DNA of 25,263 nucleotides from Muribaculaceae bacterium (lineage in GTDB: Bacteria; Bacteroidota; Bacteroidia; Bacteroidales; Muribaculaceae): the NCBI GenBank assembly GCA_009775535.1, contig VSPW01000006.1:1-25263 (forward strand). The letters run 5' to 3'. Below, piece by piece: positions 23,738 through 25,263 of the stretch; position 1 is the first letter of the stretch; each line of letters begins with the position of its first letter. Both the position numbers and the translations under genes were made by a program. The notes beneath the pieces are model-generated. The model worked only from the letters and a program-made list of their open reading frames with translations. It did no database searches and was not told the origin of the DNA.

Positions 23738-25164
23738 CCCGCGGCGTGTCCGCTGTCTTTTGTGAGGGTGCTGGCTTTGGCGTCGCGTGCATCGATGAAT
23801 GATTCAAATGTGGCGAAGATGTCGGCCAGGGCGATGGTGGCGTTCCGTACCTGTGCGTCGTAGAGGTTTGCGCCGGCGTTTGAGGCGGAGGCTTTTCCCA
23901 TCATGGCGTCTGTGACTCCAGATACGTCTTCAAAGAGTTTCATCTGTAGGGCGAGGAGCTGGTAGGCTGCTGTGTCGTTGTTTTTTGTGACGACTTGTGC
24001 GGGCATCTGGCTGTTGCGCCCGTTGATGGGTATCAGTCCGTCGGGGGCTGACCATCGGCGTGCGACTTCGGCGAGGTCGAGCCCTGGCGGGAGCTGGTCG
24101 ACGGGGTAGAGGAGTACGCCTTTTGCTGATGACTGCATTGTGTGGTCGATGCTGACTATGAGCCGGTTGATGTAACGCTGCTGGTCGATGAGGTCTTCGA
24201 CGAACGGGTGTATCTCGCCATCGGTGAGGGGGTATAGTTTTATGACGAAGGGGTGTGATGCGTGTGGGTAGGGTGATGTGCCTTGTGCGAGTATGTGTCC
24301 TGTGGGGGTGAAGAACCGGTAGTGCCATGCGCGGGTCATTTTCCATCTTGTCTTTATTGCCGGTGTGGCGGTGGCGCGGCGTATGGCGTTGGCCTTCTGG
24401 ATGTGTGTGGCTTGTGAGGTGGGTGCGGTGTATGCTTTTGCGTTTACGGGGTCGTGGCACAGGAGTTGTTCGGTGGTCTCGAGTGTCCATGTCTCTATGA
24501 GGCGGCACATTCCGGGTGGTGCTTCGAGGAGTGTTGACGAGCTTTCGGGGATGTTGCCTCCGAGGGGCAGGCCGCCGCCGCTGTTTTTGTTCAGGTTTTG
24601 GTATATGCGGGCGATCTGGCGTGCGCGTAGCGGGTCGGTGGGGCTGAACCGGCGTAGGATTTCCTGGAGTGAGAGTGTGTGGGCCACGCCGATCAGTTCG
24701 ATGTCGTTTCCGCGTGGGTCGCGGTGGGGGTTGACGAAGAAGTCGGATGGTGATATGTTGTCGATGATGGGTTGTGATGATGGCCGGCGCATGCCTATGC
24801 GTTGTATGGCGCATCCTGATATGAGGAATTCTTCGAGCATGCGTGCATCGAGTTCGTGGAGGCTGTTGGCGGCGGTGAACGGCGGGCTGTCTTTTGTGTA
24901 GCGTCCGTTTTCTTGTGCTGTGGCGCGGTAGCGTCCTACGATGGTTTTGACCATGCGCCGGATGAGGTTGTTGGTGAGTGGCTTGCGTCCGCTTGCGGCT
25001 ATCATCTGGCCTTCGGTGGTCCAGTTTCCGGTGTCGTCGCGTACGGGGTCGGCCCATTGGTTGCCGTAGGTGTAGTTTTTGAGGCGTGTGCGGTGCGCGC
25101 GCAGTGTGGCGGCTTGTTGCCATGCGTGCAGGGCTGCTGTGAATGTGGGGTGGGGTGTCTCCAT
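23596..25164 (-). CDS. Bacteroidota-type phage portal-like protein, probably 3'-truncated
   Basis: The 522-codon frame resembles a portal-like family I recall from Bacteroidales prophages, the protein through which DNA enters the capsid. Landmarks: LKNYTYGNQWADPV, KPLTNNLIRRMVKTIVGRYR, ELDARMLEEFLISGCAIQ, a DFFVNPHRDPRGNDIELIG stretch, LIDQQRYINRLIVSIDHTMQ and SGVTDAMMGKASASNAGANLYDAQVRNATIALADIF. The last recognisable part ends near FIDARDAKA (about residue 465). The remaining residues from about 476 are read antisense to rfbC and look like non-protein sequence. So the native 3' end has likely been lost, or the gene naturally runs into rfbC. No capsid, protease or terminase gene follows. The ATG at 25164 is a good start. 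Confidence 0.7.
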   Translation of the reverse strand: METPHPTFTAALHAWQQAATLRAHRTRLKNYTYGNQWADPVRDDTGNWTTEGQMIAASGRKPLTNNLIRRMVKTIVGRYRATAQENGRYTKDSPPFTAANSLHELDARMLEEFLISGCAIQRIGMRRPSSQPIIDNISPSDFFVNPHRDPRGNDIELIGVAHTLSLQEILRRFSPTDPLRARQIARIYQNLNKNSGGGLPLGGNIPESSSTLLEAPPGMCRLIETWTLETTEQLLCHDPVNAKAYTAPTSQATHIQKANAIRRATATPAIKTRWKMTRAWHYRFFTPTGHILAQGTSPYPHASHPFVIKLYPLTDGEIHPFVEDLIDQQRYINRLIVSIDHTMQSSAKGVLLYPVDQLPPGLDLAEVARRWSAPDGLIPINGRNSQMPAQVVTKNNDTAAYQLLALQMKLFEDVSGVTDAMMGKASASNAGANLYDAQVRNATIALADIFATFESFIDARDAKASTLTKDSGHAAGYSSPTISENGTPRRSLSESTISSRGTRQSMPRAASSNLNVASLSGQ

Positions 25165-25196
25165 GGTGTGTATTCGGTTGGTTTAATCGGTGTCTT

Positions 25197-25263
25197 TCAG
25201 ATGCTTCGGATGCTGGCCGGGAGGGTAATGAGGGTAAGGGCGGAGGGGTCGAGGGTGTATGTG
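25197..25263 (-). CDS. possible C-terminal fragment of an upstream gene
   Basis: About 21 codons are open from the window edge to a TGA, with GC-rich codons like the portal gene and the ending TLITLPASIRSI. It would lie just upstream of the portal-like gene on the same strand. Too short to identify; another frame is also open here. Confidence 0.3.
   Translation of the reverse strand, partial: TYTLDPSALTLITLPASIRSI

Noticed and set aside
23930..25123. A 397-codon frame within the portal gene on the same strand
   Set aside because: It is the out-of-frame shadow of the portal-like gene and its translation is mostly Arg, His, Pro and Thr.

Overview
The window looks like a chromosomal segment from an anaerobic Bacteroidota bacterium, most likely order Bacteroidales and plausibly Muribaculaceae. 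This rests on several signs: promoters of the Bacteroides type (-33 TTTG and -7 TAnnTTTG, spaced 19-20 bases), a DUF3078 outer-membrane protein, a TonB-dependent receptor, lipoproteins with Bacteroidota-style signal sequences, a long-form PurC, a ferredoxin-linked 2-oxoacid oxidoreductase and a succinate/acetate-type CoA-transferase. Base composition is roughly balanced in G+C by eye, high for Bacteroides but acceptable for Muribaculaceae. The genus assignment is inference.

Left part (1-10.8 kb, all + strand): the HRDC end of RecQ, a cytidylate-kinase-like protein, an operon of a small unknown protein, a lipoprotein cyclophilin and an M16 peptidase, then PhoH (own promoter), PurC, the menaquinone methyltransferase MenG/UbiE, a DUF3078 barrel protein and the KorA-KorB 2-oxoacid:ferredoxin oxidoreductase. 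This block ends in a perfect 19-bp inverted repeat that probably terminates transcription in both directions.

Middle part (10.9-17.9 kb, all - strand): read in transcription order, MiaB, LrgA and LrgB are followed by a separately promoted TonB receptor plus DUF362 lipoprotein pair with its own terminator, then a probably surface-exposed lipoprotein and a guanine-deaminase-like enzyme. The receptor, DUF362 protein and surface lipoprotein look like a small envelope uptake or processing locus of unknown substrate. This is the most interesting gene set in the window.

Right part (17.9-25.3 kb): miaB and a small membrane-anchored protein diverge from two overlapping promoters. Then come the CoA-transferase, an intrinsic terminator placed almost on top of the start of an EamA transporter, and a compact RlmN-PdxA-RmlC run. 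Convergent with RmlC is a Bacteroidota-type phage portal-like gene on the - strand whose last ~46 codons are antisense to rmlC. It looks like a truncated prophage edge or remnant. The + strand in this right end is strongly G/T-rich whichever strand is coding.

Most genes are core metabolism, RNA modification or envelope functions. I found no tRNA, rRNA, CRISPR array, insertion sequence or recognised riboswitch.
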